40,414 bases of DNA from Syntrophaceae bacterium UBA5619 (GTDB lineage Bacteria > Desulfobacterota > Syntrophia > Syntrophales > UBA5619): positions 1 to 40,414 of the forward strand of contig DIKL01000055.1 of assembly GCA_002424545.1 (NCBI GenBank), written 5' to 3'. A program made the translations under genes and the position numbers. Below the pieces are notes generated by a model. That model did no database searches. It had not been told where the DNA came from and saw only the letters and a program-made list of their open reading frames with translations. This document shows, piece by piece, positions 16,412-26,646 of this stretch. Position 1 is the stretch's first letter, and every line of letters starts with the position of its first letter.

Positions 16412-18613
16412 TTAATTCCCTCCCGTCGGGGACGATGAGGAGCTGCTGCTGAGATCGATCGCCCCGATCCCGTATAGTGAAAAAAGGAGCATGATCGTCT
16501 GATCATCTTCTGTATTGGTCAACTTCAACTCGGCATTCCAACACTGTTTCCGGTACTGGACGCCATAGCTGGATTCAATTTCTTTACCATCGAGCTTGTT
16601 TCTCCTCAGCACATACGTCGCACTGAGGGAGGAGGTGATCGCCGCCCTCAGCGCGAGATTGACCTCCTCCAGCGCATCCATCGTGTGCCGATAACCCACG
16701 GAGGCGTAATCTCCCCGGTTATCGAACAGAGTCAGGTCATAATTGTTCTGCCACCACACGCCGGAATTCACACTGTAAACGTTTCGCGCCTGAAAGGTGA
16801 GATGCCGAATGGGGGTCAGATCCAGTTCCAGATATACATCACCGAAAGGTCGATTGTCGCTCCCGACGGCGGTCACGTCACGTCTCGCCTCCAGGATATT
16901 GTAAGTTTGGGCCAGTTTGAAACGCATCAGCTCTCGATAGCTGGCCTTCCCATCTGTCCCTCGCTCCTTGGCAAGCAACGTGTTGGTGACCCAGTAGCTC
17001 AGGTAGTTCTGCTCGCCGATTGCTCCCAAATAATTCGGAAGATGCTCCTGTTTCTCTTCGGGGACGTAGCCGTAGGTGACCCCGGTCTGGATTCCGTGCC
17101 GGATCTTCTCGATACCCGCCACCTTCACGTCAAAAACCCGGTATATCCCTGTCGAAAGGTTTGTCCCAAGGGTGAAAATCTTGCGATGGCCGAACTTGTC
17201 ATCGTCATCCGCCGGGGAATCCGATCGCTGCCAGATATCCCCGCGGACCCCGGCCCACGGTTCGACCTGGACGTAGGGCCCGAGCTTCGTCGGAAAGTAT
17301 AGCGTCGGGCTGATGTACCCGAGATGTCCCTTCTGCCCCTCCTGTCTGTGTAAATAAGAGTATCCGGACGTAAACGCAAGCTGAAGGGGACTACCGAAGA
17401 GGGGCTGCCGGAATCCCGTGAAGGTCACCTCTGGATAAGACTGCAATGTCGCATTGTTGTCGGGGGAGGAAAAGTCATCGGTGTAACGCGCCAGGGCAGT
17501 CAGGTTGTACAGAGACCAGTCCTTCGTGAGACGAACCGTGGAATCGAGCGAAGCGAGGGATTCATCCCCAAGAAAGGAGATGCGCCTGAACCTGGTCTCT
17601 CCGCTCGGAACATAGTTGTCCAAATAATAGTTGGAGCGAGAAAAATCCTTGAAATACCAGCGGTCGGACACCCGGCGGATATCGCTTCGCAGGTTGAACC
17701 CGTTCGCGAAAGTCGTTTCGTGATTGAGGTAAAAAGACCAACGATTATGACTTTCCCGCCAGTCGCGGCTCAAGCTCCCCGTGCCGTCCTGAACCTGCAG
17801 GCGGTCGTTGATGAAGTCCCCGTACATGGTGCCGAAGCTATTCGGACCGAGAAAGTAGCGCAACTCTACGCCTTCCTTAAATCCCCTTTTCTCCATATAG
17901 CGCTGGAAAAAAGTGGCGTCGGCGTTTTCGGAAATGGCCCAGTAGTAGGGGATTTCCACGTCCAGGCCATTCTTATCCCGTGAGTAGCTGAAACGGGGAA
18001 AGAGGAGACCGGATTGGCGCTTTGTCTTCGCGGGGAAGACAAAATAGGGCAGGTAGATCACCGGAAGATCCCGGGCCAGAAACCGGCCGTCCCGAATGAC
18101 CCCGTAGCCGTCTAGGGTCACGTCAAATTCCTTGCCGGCGATTCGCCAGTCCGGGGCGTCGCCATCGCAACTGGTCACCGTGGCGTTTTCCAGACGGTAG
18201 GTCGCCTCGGCCGTTTTTTCGATCCTTTCTCCCTTGATGTAGAAATGGTTCTCGGCGATGAACATCGTCCCGTCATTCACCATTCCCGTCCGCGAGACGA
18301 TGTTGAACGAGACCTGTTCGCCCTCCAGGACATCCTGATCGCTATGGAGCAGCACATGACCGACGGCCAGGGCCTGGTTTGTGGTATGATTCAAGGTTAC
18401 GGCGTCGGCCTTCAGATAGCCCCCCGAGAAGGTGATCAGGACGTTCCCCACGGCGTGGTACACGTCTTCATCCCCATCATAGGTGATGTTTTCGGCATCG
18501 ATGTTCACCGGACCGCCGCGGAACTCCGTCTGGAGCGCCTGTAGCGGTGAAACGGTTATCCAGGAAACGAACAGGATCGCCAGAAGACAGAAAATCTTTT
18601 TGAGTCTGTTCAC
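16412..18613 (-). CDS. lptD: LPS-assembly outer membrane protein LptD
   Basis: 733 residues. A signal peptide (residues 1-26, cut after SPLQA) leads to an LptA-like beta-jellyroll (about 35-140, with repeating DAENITYDGDEDVYHAVGNV-type strands). A large beta-barrel follows (about 150-715), with the LptD landmark LPVIYLPYFVFPAKTKRQSG at about 183-202. The barrel inserts LPS into the outer leaflet together with LptE. Only two cysteines remain in the mature protein (C149 and C691), so one inter-domain disulfide is possible, against two in E. coli. The tail is a serine run. The start is GTG 18613 behind AAAGGTG. It lies 35 bases after folC and is probably co-transcribed with it. It shows that the host is diderm with LPS. 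Confidence 0.92.
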   Translation of the reverse strand: MNRLKKIFCLLAILFVSWITVSPLQALQTEFRGGPVNIDAENITYDGDEDVYHAVGNVLITFSGGYLKADAVTLNHTTNQALAVGHVLLHSDQDVLEGEQVSFNIVSRTGMVNDGTMFIAENHFYIKGERIEKTAEATYRLENATVTSCDGDAPDWRIAGKEFDVTLDGYGVIRDGRFLARDLPVIYLPYFVFPAKTKRQSGLLFPRFSYSRDKNGLDVEIPYYWAISENADATFFQRYMEKRGFKEGVELRYFLGPNSFGTMYGDFINDRLQVQDGTGSLSRDWRESHNRWSFYLNHETTFANGFNLRSDIRRVSDRWYFKDFSRSNYYLDNYVPSGETRFRRISFLGDESLASLDSTVRLTKDWSLYNLTALARYTDDFSSPDNNATLQSYPEVTFTGFRQPLFGSPLQLAFTSGYSYLHRQEGQKGHLGYISPTLYFPTKLGPYVQVEPWAGVRGDIWQRSDSPADDDDKFGHRKIFTLGTNLSTGIYRVFDVKVAGIEKIRHGIQTGVTYGYVPEEKQEHLPNYLGAIGEQNYLSYWVTNTLLAKERGTDGKASYRELMRFKLAQTYNILEARRDVTAVGSDNRPFGDVYLELDLTPIRHLTFQARNVYSVNSGVWWQNNYDLTLFDNRGDYASVGYRHTMDALEEVNLALRAAITSSLSATYVLRRNKLDGKEIESSYGVQYRKQCWNAELKLTNTEDDQTIMLLFSLYGIGAIDLSSSSSSSPTGGN

Positions 18614-18648
18614 ATCAGCACCTTTCAGAGAAAGTCAGTGAGGTGTCA

Positions 18649-19938
18649 TCAGAAACGGCATTGATCCCGTCGCCTTTCGTGATCCGCTGCCGCTTTTTTT
18701 ATTTCTCCGACAAGATAGAGGGATCCGGTCGCGCAGATGAGATCATCTTCCCCGGCAAGCGACAAGGAGTGATGCAATGCGTCCCCCGGATTTTCGACCA
18801 CCTCGATATCCTTGTGAAACCTTCCCGCCATCGGTCGAAGATCATCCGGCGAGAGGGCCCTTTCGCTGTTCGGGCGGGTCAGGATCACCCGGTCGGCCAG
18901 CGGGAAGAGCCTTCCGGCCATTGCCCGATAGTCCTTATCCCCCAGAACGCCGAAGATCAGGATCAACCGTCTGTGCGGAAAATCGTTTTGGAGCGCTCGC
19001 CGGAGTGCGCTCGCCCCGGCCGGATTGTGTGCGCCATCCACAAGGAGCAGCGGCGAACGACGGAGGATCTCCAATCGCCCCTCCCAGCGCGTCTGCCGCA
19101 GGCCCTCGGAAACAGCGGTTTCCTGAATCCGGAAACCGCTATTGTCAATTATCTCGACGGCCGCCAGCGCCATCGCGGCATTGGAAATCTGATGTTTCCC
19201 GGCCAGAGGACAGGAAAGCCGTTCATAACTCTTCCCGACACCCCGATAGGAAAACGTCCCGTCCCGATGGTCCGTTGTCCGGATCTCTTTTCCCAACCGG
19301 TTGAGCTTCGCCCCTCTTTCCGTGCAGATCGCCTCCAGGGTCTCGATGACCCGCCGCTGGCGAACCGCGGTCAGGCAGATTCCACCCTCCTTGATGATCC
19401 CCGCCTTTTCCCGGGTGATTTCCTCCAGGGTGTTGCCGAGGTACTCCCGGTGTTCCAGCGAGATGTTGGTGATCACCGAGACGAGCGGGGTGACCACATT
19501 GGTGGCATCCAGCCGCCCCCCCATGCCGACCTCCAGCACGGCGATCTCCACCCGCCGCCGCTGATAGTGCAGGAAGGCCATTGCGGTCAGGAATTCGAAA
19601 TAGCTCACCTCATCCGGGGCACGGCTTCGAATTTCTTCCGTACAGGCGGCCATTTCCCGACGGCCGATCATCCGACCGTCGATCCGGATCCTTTCCCGGA
19701 CATCGATCAAGTCCGGGGACGTGTACAGTCCCGTCCTGAATCCGGCCGCCGACAGGATCGACGCCGTCATCGCCGCCACGGAACCCTTCCCGTTGGTGCC
19801 TGCGATCAGCACCGTGGGAAACCGATCCTGGGGATCGTTCAGCCTGGCCAGCAGAGAACGAATCGGACCCAGCCCGAAACGAATGCCGAGAGGATGGAGA
19901 CCACGGAGATAAGCGAGCGTCTCGCGATAGTTTATCAT
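18649..19938 (-). CDS. folC: Folylpolyglutamate synthase / dihydrofolate synthase
   Basis: 429-residue Mur-ligase-family enzyme that joins glutamate to dihydropteroate and lengthens folate polyglutamate tails. Seen: P-loop GTNGKGS (47-53), GLYTSPDLIDVRERI (70-84), EVGMGGRLDATNVV with the Mg-binding acid, SLEHREYLG, and the C-terminal ligase domain starting near LLLVDGAHNPAGA. The ATG at 19938 has AGGA upstream. No accD precedes it, although accD-folC is a common pair in proteobacteria. The neighbours are the EF-Tu domain protein (118 bases upstream) and lptD. Confidence 0.93.
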   Translation of the reverse strand: MINYRETLAYLRGLHPLGIRFGLGPIRSLLARLNDPQDRFPTVLIAGTNGKGSVAAMTASILSAAGFRTGLYTSPDLIDVRERIRIDGRMIGRREMAACTEEIRSRAPDEVSYFEFLTAMAFLHYQRRRVEIAVLEVGMGGRLDATNVVTPLVSVITNISLEHREYLGNTLEEITREKAGIIKEGGICLTAVRQRRVIETLEAICTERGAKLNRLGKEIRTTDHRDGTFSYRGVGKSYERLSCPLAGKHQISNAAMALAAVEIIDNSGFRIQETAVSEGLRQTRWEGRLEILRRSPLLLVDGAHNPAGASALRRALQNDFPHRRLILIFGVLGDKDYRAMAGRLFPLADRVILTRPNSERALSPDDLRPMAGRFHKDIEVVENPGDALHHSLSLAGEDDLICATGSLYLVGEIKKAAADHERRRDQCRF

Positions 19939-20056
19939 CTCGTCGTCCTGCGAGCATGCCCGGGAATCATATCCGGATCACCTGTCCGTCCCAAAGGATT
20001 TCAATACGATTGTTCGTCAGGGACATCTTCACGACCCTGCACTTTGTAAGTCAAGC
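19939..20056 (-). other. Spacer before folC
   Basis: 118 bases between the EF-Tu-domain gene and folC. It could encode a 19-residue peptide at 19967-20026 (MSLTNNRIEILWDGQVIRI) but with a weak ribosome site. No hairpin with a T run is visible, so read-through into folC is expected. Confidence 0.3.
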
Positions 20057-20317
20057 CTATTCCGCCGTCACCTTGAACACCTCATCACCGGGACGAACCC
20101 GATCCGCCACTCGGATTCCGATGTAGTCGCCGACAACCGCCTCGGGAACCTTCTGATTGTTGACCTCCATGGAATCAACCGGCATGGTGAAATCCGTCGT
20201 ATGTCCCATGAATTTCAAAGTATCCCCGACCTTGATCCCCCCTTCGGTGATCTTGACGGCGGCAACACACGGTTTTGAAAAATATTTAACGACTTCACCA
20301 ACCCGCTGTTCGCCCAT
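20057..20317 (-). CDS. Stand-alone EF-Tu domain II-like protein
   Basis: 86 residues forming a single translation-factor beta-barrel: MGEQRVGEVVKYFSK, GIKVGDTLKFMG, VGDYIGIRV and VRPGDEVF follow the domain II pattern of EF-Tu, SelB and IF2. There is no GTPase domain. Such proteins are annotated as translation elongation factor-like in Deltaproteobacteria and some archaea, with no known function. The ATG at 20317 is six bases after GGGGGA. It lies downstream of the rplQ terminator and begins a unit with folC and lptD. A possible role is binding tRNA or a factor at the ribosome; this is a guess from the fold. Confidence 0.8.
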   Translation of the reverse strand: MGEQRVGEVVKYFSKPCVAAVKITEGGIKVGDTLKFMGHTTDFTMPVDSMEVNNQKVPEAVVGDYIGIRVADRVRPGDEVFKVTAE

Positions 20318-20371
20318 TGCCAATCCCCCTTTCTATGATGGTCTCCGGTTAAACGTAAACACGTTGGCTGG

Positions 20372-20400
20372 GGAATAACGCGTTTTTGATAAAAAGACAA
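20372..20400 (-). promoter_or_regulatory. Possible promoter for the EF-Tu-domain protein, folC and lptD
   Basis: On the minus strand TTGTCT (20400-20395) and TATTCC (20377-20372) with a 17-base spacer, just beyond the rplQ terminator. The -10 is weak. Confidence 0.4.
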
Positions 20401-20421
20401 GGGGGGAAAGAGGGGAAATAA

Positions 20422-20448
20422 AGAGGGCGGGTTGATGACCCGCCCTCT
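20422..20448 (-). terminator. Terminator of the ribosomal superoperon after rplQ
   Basis: AGAGGGCGGGT and ACCCGCCCTCT pair perfectly over 11 bases around a five-base loop, nine bases past the rplQ stop. The minus-strand tail is TTTATTT. It is the strongest hairpin in the ribosomal region and marks the end of the long minus-strand unit. Confidence 0.8.
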
Positions 20449-20456
20449 GCGATTTT

Positions 20457-20858
20457 CTATTTCTTCGGCGCCGACGATTTTTTCTTGGTTTTTTCCGCCT
20501 CGGCTTTTCGGACAAACTCAATGATGGACATGGGCGCATTGTCACCCGCGCGATATCCGGATTTCAAGATGCGGGTATAGCCGCCGGCCTGCCCCTTGTA
20601 CCGCTCCGACAGTTCACCGAACAACTTGCCGACCATATCCCGTTCCCGGACATAAGCGGCCGCCTGTCTCCGGGCATGGAGGTCGCCCCTCTTGCCGAGG
20701 GTGACCATCTTGTCCGCCACCTTTTGGAGCTCTTTGGCCTTCATCTCGGTGGTCTGGATCTTCTCATGTTTCAATAGGGAGGTGACCATCGTCCTCAGCA
20801 TGGCCTTGCGATGACTTGTCGTCCTTCCCAGTTTGCTTCCCAATTTTCCCTGACCCAT
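20457..20858 (-). CDS. rplQ: 50S ribosomal protein L17
   Basis: 133 residues starting [20 protein letters not shown], the family signature, with a lysine-rich C-terminal tail. L17 sits near the peptide exit tunnel. It is last in the alpha operon, 29 bases after rpoA and just before the terminator. Confidence 0.97.
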   Translation of the reverse strand: MGQGKLGSKLGRTTSHRKAMLRTMVTSLLKHEKIQTTEMKAKELQKVADKMVTLGKRGDLHARRQAAAYVRERDMVGKLFGELSERYKGQAGGYTRILKSGYRAGDNAPMSIIEFVRKAEAEKTKKKSSAPKK

Positions 20859-20887
20859 CGAAACTCATCCTTTCAATGCAAACAAAT

Positions 20888-21910
20888 CTACTCCGCCTCG
20901 CCGGCGGATGTTTCATCCGTTTTTTCAATCTTGTTCCACGGAGGAAAATCCAGCTTCATGCCAAACCCCAGACCGGATTCCTGAAGAATCTCTTTAATCT
21001 CGTTCAACGATTTCCGGCCAAAGTTCTTGGTTTTCAGCATTTCGGCCTCGGTTTTCATCACCAGCTCTCCGATCAAATTGATCCCGGCGTTCTTCAGACA
21101 GTTGGCCGATCGCACGGAGAGTTCCAGATCATCCACGTGTCGCACGAGGATATCGTTGATATCTTCTTCCTTTCCCTCGGTCTCGGATGCCTGCGTTTCC
21201 TCGTCCGCTTCGGAGAAATTGATGAAAGGATCGATCTGCTCTTTGAGAATTTTAGCCGCATAGGCCACGGCGTCTTCCGGCAACACGCTGCCGTCGGTCC
21301 AAACCTCGAGGATCAGGCGGTCATAGTCCGCAACCTGGCCGACTCGGGCATAGGTCACGGTATAGTTCACCTTCTTGATCGGTGAAAAGACGGCATCCAT
21401 ATTGATCGTCGCCTCCGGCTGCTCAGGATCCTTTTCCTTCGGGGCGGGAACATACCCCTTTCCTATCTTGACCGTCATTTCCGCTTTGAAAGAGGCTTTG
21501 CCGACCAATGTCGCGATATAGTGATCGGGATTGAGGATCTCGACCGTTCCATCGCTCACGATATCCGCCGCCGTGATCACGCCTTTCCGGGATTTGTCGA
21601 TGCGGACCGTTCGCGGACCGTCCTGATGAAGCTTGAGACGAACGCCCTTCAGATTGAGAATGATATCGGTCACATCCTCTTTGATCCCGGGGATCGTGGA
21701 AAATTCATGCAGGACGCCGTCAAATTTTACGGAAACAATCGCCGCGCCTTGAATGGAAGAGAGGAGGATCCGCCGGAGCGCGTTTCCCAAGGTGGTTCCA
21801 AAGCCGCGTTCCAGCGGCTGACAAGTGAACTCCCCATAAAAAGGCGTATGGGTTGTTTCATCGATATCGACTCTTTTCGGTTGAATCAAACTACGCCAGT
21901 TGCTCTGCAT
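20888..21910 (-). CDS. rpoA: RNA polymerase alpha subunit
   Basis: 340 residues. The N-terminal assembly domain (about 1-235) has [17 protein letters not shown], which makes the dimer and binds beta and beta-prime. An acidic linker (about 238-260, rich in E and D) joins it to the C-terminal domain. That domain has the promoter UP-element and activator surface, including [15 protein letters not shown], whose Arg corresponds to E. coli R265. It lies between rpsD and rplQ, the normal alpha-operon order. Confidence 0.98.
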   Translation of the reverse strand: MQSNWRSLIQPKRVDIDETTHTPFYGEFTCQPLERGFGTTLGNALRRILLSSIQGAAIVSVKFDGVLHEFSTIPGIKEDVTDIILNLKGVRLKLHQDGPRTVRIDKSRKGVITAADIVSDGTVEILNPDHYIATLVGKASFKAEMTVKIGKGYVPAPKEKDPEQPEATINMDAVFSPIKKVNYTVTYARVGQVADYDRLILEVWTDGSVLPEDAVAYAAKILKEQIDPFINFSEADEETQASETEGKEEDINDILVRHVDDLELSVRSANCLKNAGINLIGELVMKTEAEMLKTKNFGRKSLNEIKEILQESGLGFGMKLDFPPWNKIEKTDETSAGEAE

Positions 21911-21948
21911 AATTCCTTTCCCTGCCCTTCGGATCGCTGGGGTTTTTC

Positions 21949-22575
21949 CTATTTTGAATACAGTTCGACGACCAGTTGTTCCTTAACCGGCATTGTCAGC
22001 TCTTCACGGGCGGGAAGTATCTTCACAACGCCCCGGAAGTTGGTTTTATCAATCTCTAACCATTGGGGAACCCCCCGCCTGGCCACGGTTTCCATGGCCT
22101 CGATGATCCGCGCCACCTTCCTGCTTCCCTCCCGGACCCGGATCTCATCGCCGGCCTTGATCAGATACGAAGGGATGTTGACCGGTTTTTCTCCCACCAG
22201 AAAATGGTTGTGCCGGATCAATTGCCTCGCCTCCGTCCGTGAATTGGCAAAACCCATCCGGAAGATCATATTGTCCAGCCTTCTCTCCAGAAAGAGCAGC
22301 AAATTGGTCCCGGTAATCCCCTTCTGCCGATCGGCCTTCGCGAAATAGCCCCGAAACTGCTTCTCCAGAAGGCCATACATCCTTTTGAGTTTCTGTTTTT
22401 CTCTCAACTGGACGCCATAGTCGGAAAATTTCTTCCGGATCTGACCATGATCCCCCGGCGCAAAGCCCCGCCTTTCAAAGGCGCATTTTTCGCTGTAGCA
22501 TCTGTCTCCTTTGAGAAACAGTTTCAAGCCTTCCCTGCGGCATAACCTGCATGTGGATTCTCGATATCTTGCCAA
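21949..22575 (-). CDS. rpsD: 30S ribosomal protein S4, zinc-binding type
   Basis: 208 residues. The N-terminus has four cysteines (C9, C12, C26, C31) that can form a zinc site, as in C+ S4 proteins. The S4 RNA-binding domain follows (about 97-160). S4 starts 16S assembly and, in other bacteria, represses its own operon. It starts with TTG at 22575 behind GGAGG; the protein N-terminus MARYRES matches the family, so the unusual codon is well supported. Confidence 0.97.
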   Translation of the reverse strand: MARYRESTCRLCRREGLKLFLKGDRCYSEKCAFERRGFAPGDHGQIRKKFSDYGVQLREKQKLKRMYGLLEKQFRGYFAKADRQKGITGTNLLLFLERRLDNMIFRMGFANSRTEARQLIRHNHFLVGEKPVNIPSYLIKAGDEIRVREGSRKVARIIEAMETVARRGVPQWLEIDKTNFRGVVKILPAREELTMPVKEQLVVELYSK

Positions 22576-22651
22576 ATAAACCTCCCTGATCTCTGATCAA
22601 CCACCTTCTATGAATTATCGATGATCAACGCCGTCCGGTCGTTGAGCATAT

Positions 22652-23044
22652 TTATACCCTTCTGCGCTTCGGCGGACGACACCCGTTGTGAGGAATGGGA
22701 GTCACATCGCGAATGAGGCTGATTTTTAAACCCGCCGTCTGCAGAGACCTCAATGCCGATTCCCGACCGGATCCCGGACCTTTCACATAAACCTGGACGG
22801 CCCGAAGCCCATGTTCCCGCGCCTTCTTCACCGCGTCCTCCGCCGCCATTTGCGCGGCAAAAGGGGTACTTTTTCGGGATCCCTTGAACCCCTGCATTCC
22901 GGCGGACGCCCAGGCGATGACGTTCCCGCTCAGATCGGTAATCGTCACAATGGTGTTGTTAAACGTAGACTGGATATGAGCGATCCCCTCAGAGATATTC
23001 TTTTTTTCCTTTTTTTTCCCTGTTTTTCTGACTGGCTTTGCCAT
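22652..23044 (-). CDS. rpsK: 30S ribosomal protein S11
   Basis: 130 residues with a basic N-terminus, [16 protein letters not shown] (about 22-37), [14 protein letters not shown] and the C-terminal [11 protein letters not shown]. It forms part of the 30S platform near the E site. It is preceded by rpsM (24 bases) and followed by rpsD after a 76-base gap in which no hairpin of note is seen. Confidence 0.98.
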   Translation of the reverse strand: MAKPVRKTGKKKEKKNISEGIAHIQSTFNNTIVTITDLSGNVIAWASAGMQGFKGSRKSTPFAAQMAAEDAVKKAREHGLRAVQVYVKGPGSGRESALRSLQTAGLKISLIRDVTPIPHNGCRPPKRRRV

Positions 23045-23068
23045 TGATCCTCCGGATATTTTCCGTCT

Positions 23069-23437
23069 CTATTTCTTCTTGCCTGCAATCGACCTTCTCG
23101 GTCCTTTCCTCGTTCGGGCGTTGGTACTCGTTCTCTGACCCCGGACCGGAAGTCCCTTCCGATGTCGCAACCCGCGGTAGCTCCCAACATCCATAAGCCT
23201 TTTGATGGACATGGATGTTTCCCTTCGCAAATCCCCTTCGACCTTAAGTTCCCGGTCGATGATGTTCCTGATGGCGGTTATTTCCGAATCCGCAAGGTGA
23301 TCCGTTTTCGTGTCGGGACTCACGCCGGCATCCTGAAGGATCTCTATCGACTTCGTCCGCCCGATCCCGTAGATATAGGTGAGCGCGATCTCCATCCTCT
23401 TGTTTTTGGGTAAATCCACACCTGCAATTCTGGCCAC
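23069..23437 (-). CDS. rpsM: 30S ribosomal protein S13
   Basis: 122 residues: [14 protein letters not shown], the helix-turn-helix [28 protein letters not shown] and a basic tail that touches P-site tRNA. The start is GTG 23437, eight bases after AGGAGG; the first residues match the family, so the start is firm. Confidence 0.98.
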   Translation of the reverse strand: MARIAGVDLPKNKRMEIALTYIYGIGRTKSIEILQDAGVSPDTKTDHLADSEITAIRNIIDRELKVEGDLRRETSMSIKRLMDVGSYRGLRHRKGLPVRGQRTSTNARTRKGPRRSIAGKKK

Positions 23438-23463
23438 CGGTCAACCTCCTGAGTATCGAATCC

Positions 23464-23577
23464 CTATCCCTGACGCTGCTTGTGCTTCGGATTTTCACAA
23501 ATCACGCGTAACACACCGCGTCTCTTGACAATCTTACATTTCTCACAAATTTTTTTTACTGAAGAACGTACTTTCAC
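23464..23577 (-). CDS. rpmJ: 50S ribosomal protein L36
   Basis: A 37-residue protein, [15 protein letters not shown] then [20 protein letters not shown], with the zinc ligands C11, C14, C27 and H32 of the C+ form. The start is GTG 23577 behind GAGGGGT. It sits in its usual place between infA (56 bases) and rpsM (26 bases). Presence of the zinc form fits the zinc-type S4, S14 and L24 in the same operon. Confidence 0.95.
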   Translation of the reverse strand: MKVRSSVKKICEKCKIVKRRGVLRVICENPKHKQRQG

Positions 23578-23633
23578 GCTCAATACCCCTCAATCCGCCG
23601 ACGGGAGGTTCATCAGCCTCCGCACCGCCTTCG

Positions 23634-23852
23634 CTATTTTGTCCTGTACACAATCCTTCCCCGCGTCAGATCATAGGGGGACAGTTCCACCGTCACCTTG
23701 TCGCCGGGCAAGATTTTGATGAAATGCATCCTCATCTTGCCGGAAATATGGGCCAGAACGCGATGACCGTTCTCCAGTTCCACCCGAAACATGGCATTGG
23801 GCAACGGTTCAATCACCCGTCCCTCGACCTCTATCGCTTCTTCTTTCGCCAT
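23634..23852 (-). CDS. infA: Translation initiation factor IF-1
   Basis: 72 residues beginning [15 protein letters not shown], a single OB-fold with [16 protein letters not shown], ending [14 protein letters not shown]-1 blocks the A site during initiation. The ATG at 23852 follows GGAGATT; the frame stays open upstream but those residues overlap the end of map out of frame. It is 44 bases after map. Confidence 0.97.
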   Translation of the reverse strand: MAKEEAIEVEGRVIEPLPNAMFRVELENGHRVLAHISGKMRMHFIKILPGDKVTVELSPYDLTRGRIVYRTK

Positions 23853-23896
23853 AATCTCCGTTCGGGGATGGATCCAAATCCGCCCCCATGCCGCCG

Positions 23897-24646
23897 CTAC
23901 TGTATCCGGCTCAGGATCTCCGGCCCGTTTTCCGTAATCGCCACGGAATGCTCGAAGTGAGCGGAAAGGCTTCCGTCCTCGGTCACCACCGTCCACCCGT
24001 CGGAGAGAACCTTCACCCGGTATCCCCCCTCATTCACCATCGGTTCGATCGCCAATACCATGCCCGGCCGGAGTTCGATTCCTCTTCCCGGCACGCCGTA
24101 ATTGGGAATCTGCGGATCCTCATGCATGCTTTTACCGATTCCATGGCCCACAAAATCCCTGACGACCGAAAAACCGGCTTTCTCGACACACCCTTGAACG
24201 GCGGCGGAGATGTCTCCGAGGCGGTTGCCCGCCAGCGCCTGTTCAATTCCGTTGTAGAGACCTTGCTCGGTCACGCTCATCAGCCGCGTCGCCGCGGCCG
24301 AGACGTTCCCCACGGGAACCGTGATCGCGGCATCTCCATAATATCCCTTGTAAATAACCCCAAAATCCAGACTCAGGATATCACCGGTCAACAGCGGCCG
24401 ATCGGAAGGCATGCCATGGACCACCTCACCGTTCACCGATGTGCAGAGAGCAAAGGGATAACCTCGGTACCCCTTGAACGCCGGAATCACCCGGTTCTTC
24501 CGCGAAAGCTCCTCCGAAAGCCGGTTCAGCCCTCGCGTGGTTTCGCCCGGTTTCACCCGCTCCCTCAACTCCGCCAGAATCTCCGCAACGATCCGATTGC
24601 TGATCCTCAGCCGGGAAACCTCTTCAGGCAGCTTCAGGACGACCAT
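23897..24646 (-). CDS. map: Methionine aminopeptidase, type I
   Basis: 249 residues. It removes the initiator Met from nascent proteins. The dinuclear metal site is complete: D94 (LDFG), D105 (GDAA), H168 (VGHGIG), E201 (IEPM) and E232 (HFEHS), with substrate H77 (VVHG). It lies between secY (36 bases upstream) and infA. The adenylate kinase gene that often separates secY and map is absent. Confidence 0.97.
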   Translation of the reverse strand: MVVLKLPEEVSRLRISNRIVAEILAELRERVKPGETTRGLNRLSEELSRKNRVIPAFKGYRGYPFALCTSVNGEVVHGMPSDRPLLTGDILSLDFGVIYKGYYGDAAITVPVGNVSAAATRLMSVTEQGLYNGIEQALAGNRLGDISAAVQGCVEKAGFSVVRDFVGHGIGKSMHEDPQIPNYGVPGRGIELRPGMVLAIEPMVNEGGYRVKVLSDGWTVVTEDGSLSAHFEHSVAITENGPEILSRIQ

Positions 24647-24682
24647 GACCCTGATCCCACGTTTCCGAAGACCACCATCGCC

Positions 24683-25990
24683 TCAGCGCCTTCTGGCAAT
24701 GCGCCCCTTCTTCATGAAACCCTCATACTGCCGGGTCAGAAGATGGGTTTCGATCTGTCCCGCCGTGTCCAGCGCAACCCCGACGACGATCAGAAGGGCC
24801 GTGCCGCCGAAATAGAACGGAACATTGAAAGAGCTGATCAGGATGCTGGGAAGCACGCAGACGGCGGAAACGTAAATGGCGCCTCCGAAGGTGAGCTTCG
24901 TCAGGACATCGTCGATGTACTCGGCCGTCTTCTTGCCGGGCCGGATCCCGGGGACGTATCCCCCGTATTTCTTCATATTGTCCGCCACGTCCACCGGATT
25001 GAAGGTCACCGCCGTATAGAAGAAGCAGAAAAAGACGATGAACGCCACATAGAGCAGCTCATACCCGACCCTGCCCGGGATCATCGCCGCCGCGACCGAT
25101 TTCATCCAGGGATGCGGGATGAAATTGGCGATCGTTGCCGGAAACATGATAATCGACGAGGCGAAGATCGGGGGGATGACCCCGGCCGAATTGACCTTCA
25201 ACGGCAGATGGGTTGACTGCCCGCCGTACATCTTCCGTCCGACCACCCGTTTCGCGTACTGTACCGGAATCCGTCTCTGGCCGCTCTCCACGAAAACGAT
25301 GACGCCGATCACCAGCACCATCATCAGAATCAGAATAATGATGAAGAAAATGCCCATCTCTCCCGAGAAGAGCAGACGGAAGGTGTTGATGATCGCCTCC
25401 GGCCCGCGGCAGACGATACCCGCAAAGATGATCAGCGAAATGCCGTTCCCGATCCCCTTCTCTGTAATCTGTTCTCCGAGCCACATGATGAATGCCGTAC
25501 CCGCCGTCAAGGTGATCACGGTCATCAGCCGGAAGGCCCAGCCGGTGTTGATCACGATCGACGCCCCCGTGGGGCCGGCCATGTTCTCCAGACCAATGGC
25601 GATGCCAAAGCCCTGAATGAGGCTTAAGACCACCGTTCCATAGCGCGTATACTGCGTGATCTTTCTCCGGCCCGCTTCGCCTTCCTTGGACAGTTTCTCC
25701 AAGTGGGGTACGGCCACCGTCAGCAGCTGGAGGATGATCGACGCGCTGATATAGGGCATGATCCCGAGGGCGAAGACCGACAGATTGCTCAGCGCGCCGC
25801 CCGCAAACATATCAAAGAGCCCCAGCAGCGATCCCTTGGCCTGCTCAAAGAAGGCCGCCAGCGCCGCCGTATCGATCCCGGGCGTCGGCACATGGGCGCC
25901 GATCCGGTACACCGCCAACAGCAGAAAGGAAAACAGAATTCTCTTCTGGAGTTCCGGTATCTTGGAGATATTTTTTAAGCCTTCTAACAA
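24683..25990 (-). CDS. secY: Protein translocase channel SecY
   Basis: 435 residues with ten predicted membrane helices. The N-terminus [19 protein letters not shown] and the plug region [19 protein letters not shown] are typical. SecY forms the inner-membrane channel with SecE and SecG, driven by SecA or the ribosome. The start is TTG 25990 with AGAGGT nine bases upstream; it is separated from the rplO stop by one base. Confidence 0.97.
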   Translation of the reverse strand: MLEGLKNISKIPELQKRILFSFLLLAVYRIGAHVPTPGIDTAALAAFFEQAKGSLLGLFDMFAGGALSNLSVFALGIMPYISASIILQLLTVAVPHLEKLSKEGEAGRRKITQYTRYGTVVLSLIQGFGIAIGLENMAGPTGASIVINTGWAFRLMTVITLTAGTAFIMWLGEQITEKGIGNGISLIIFAGIVCRGPEAIINTFRLLFSGEMGIFFIIILILMMVLVIGVIVFVESGQRRIPVQYAKRVVGRKMYGGQSTHLPLKVNSAGVIPPIFASSIIMFPATIANFIPHPWMKSVAAAMIPGRVGYELLYVAFIVFFCFFYTAVTFNPVDVADNMKKYGGYVPGIRPGKKTAEYIDDVLTKLTFGGAIYVSAVCVLPSILISSFNVPFYFGGTALLIVVGVALDTAGQIETHLLTRQYEGFMKKGRIARRR

Positions 25991-25991
25991 C

Positions 25992-26435
25992 TTAGATGAC
26001 CTCTATAATTTGACCGCCAGCGGCTTCAATCTTCTCTCTTGCAGCGCGGCTGACCAGATCCACCTTCACGGAAAGGGGAAAATTGATCTCACCGTTTCCC
26101 AGGATCTTGACCCCATCGACACGGCCGGAGACCAGGCCGGCCGCCGTAAGCAATTCACGATCCACGACGGTTCCCGCCTGAAAACCCTTCATCTGTTCGA
26201 TATTGACGATCGCAATGACCCGTCTCAGCGGATTTTTGAATCCCCGTTTGGGCATCCTTCGGGTAATGGGCATCTGCCCCCCCTCGAAATTGGAACGGAC
26301 ACTGTGTCCCGAACGGGCATTCTGACCCTTGGCGCCCTTTCCGGATGTTCCTCCGTGCCCCGACCCGTCACCGCGACCGACCCGCTTTTTCTTTTTCCGC
26401 GAACCTTCCGGTGGTTTCAACGTTCCCAGATTCAT
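25992..26435 (-). CDS. rplO: 50S ribosomal protein L15
   Basis: 147 residues. [22 protein letters not shown] and the glycine-rich [18 protein letters not shown] form the N-terminal extension that threads into 23S rRNA; the C-terminus is globular. Its ATG overlaps the rpmD stop (ATGA), so the two are translationally coupled. Confidence 0.97.
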   Translation of the reverse strand: MNLGTLKPPEGSRKKKKRVGRGDGSGHGGTSGKGAKGQNARSGHSVRSNFEGGQMPITRRMPKRGFKNPLRRVIAIVNIEQMKGFQAGTVVDRELLTAAGLVSGRVDGVKILGNGEINFPLSVKVDLVSRAAREKIEAAGGQIIEVI

Positions 26436-26620
26436 TTGCTGTTCCCCTCAACTTCCACCGCAGACACCAGGTGATCAACCTTGCGAATCATCCCACGGAT
26501 TTCCGGCGTATCCTTCAACAGCACGCTCTGGCTGATCTTTCCCAGTCCCATGCCGCGAAGGACCCTGCGTTGAGCCTCCGGTCTGCCGATATAACTGTGA
26601 ACCAGCGTAATCTTGAGCAT
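26432..26620 (-). CDS. rpmD: 50S ribosomal protein L30
   Basis: 62 residues: LKITLVHSYIGRPEAQRRVL, GLGKI, then DTPEIRGMIRKVDHLV. This is the short bacterial L30, placed between rpsE and rplO as in the spc operon. It overlaps rplO by four bases. Confidence 0.95.
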   Translation of the reverse strand: MLKITLVHSYIGRPEAQRRVLRGMGLGKISQSVLLKDTPEIRGMIRKVDHLVSAVEVEGNSK

Positions 26621-26646
26621 TGTACCCGCAGCCTGTCCCTTTCAAT

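Noticed and set aside
18643..20049. 468-codon plus-strand open frame
   Set aside because: Antisense to folC, whose motifs are complete; a GC-rich shadow frame with no domain.
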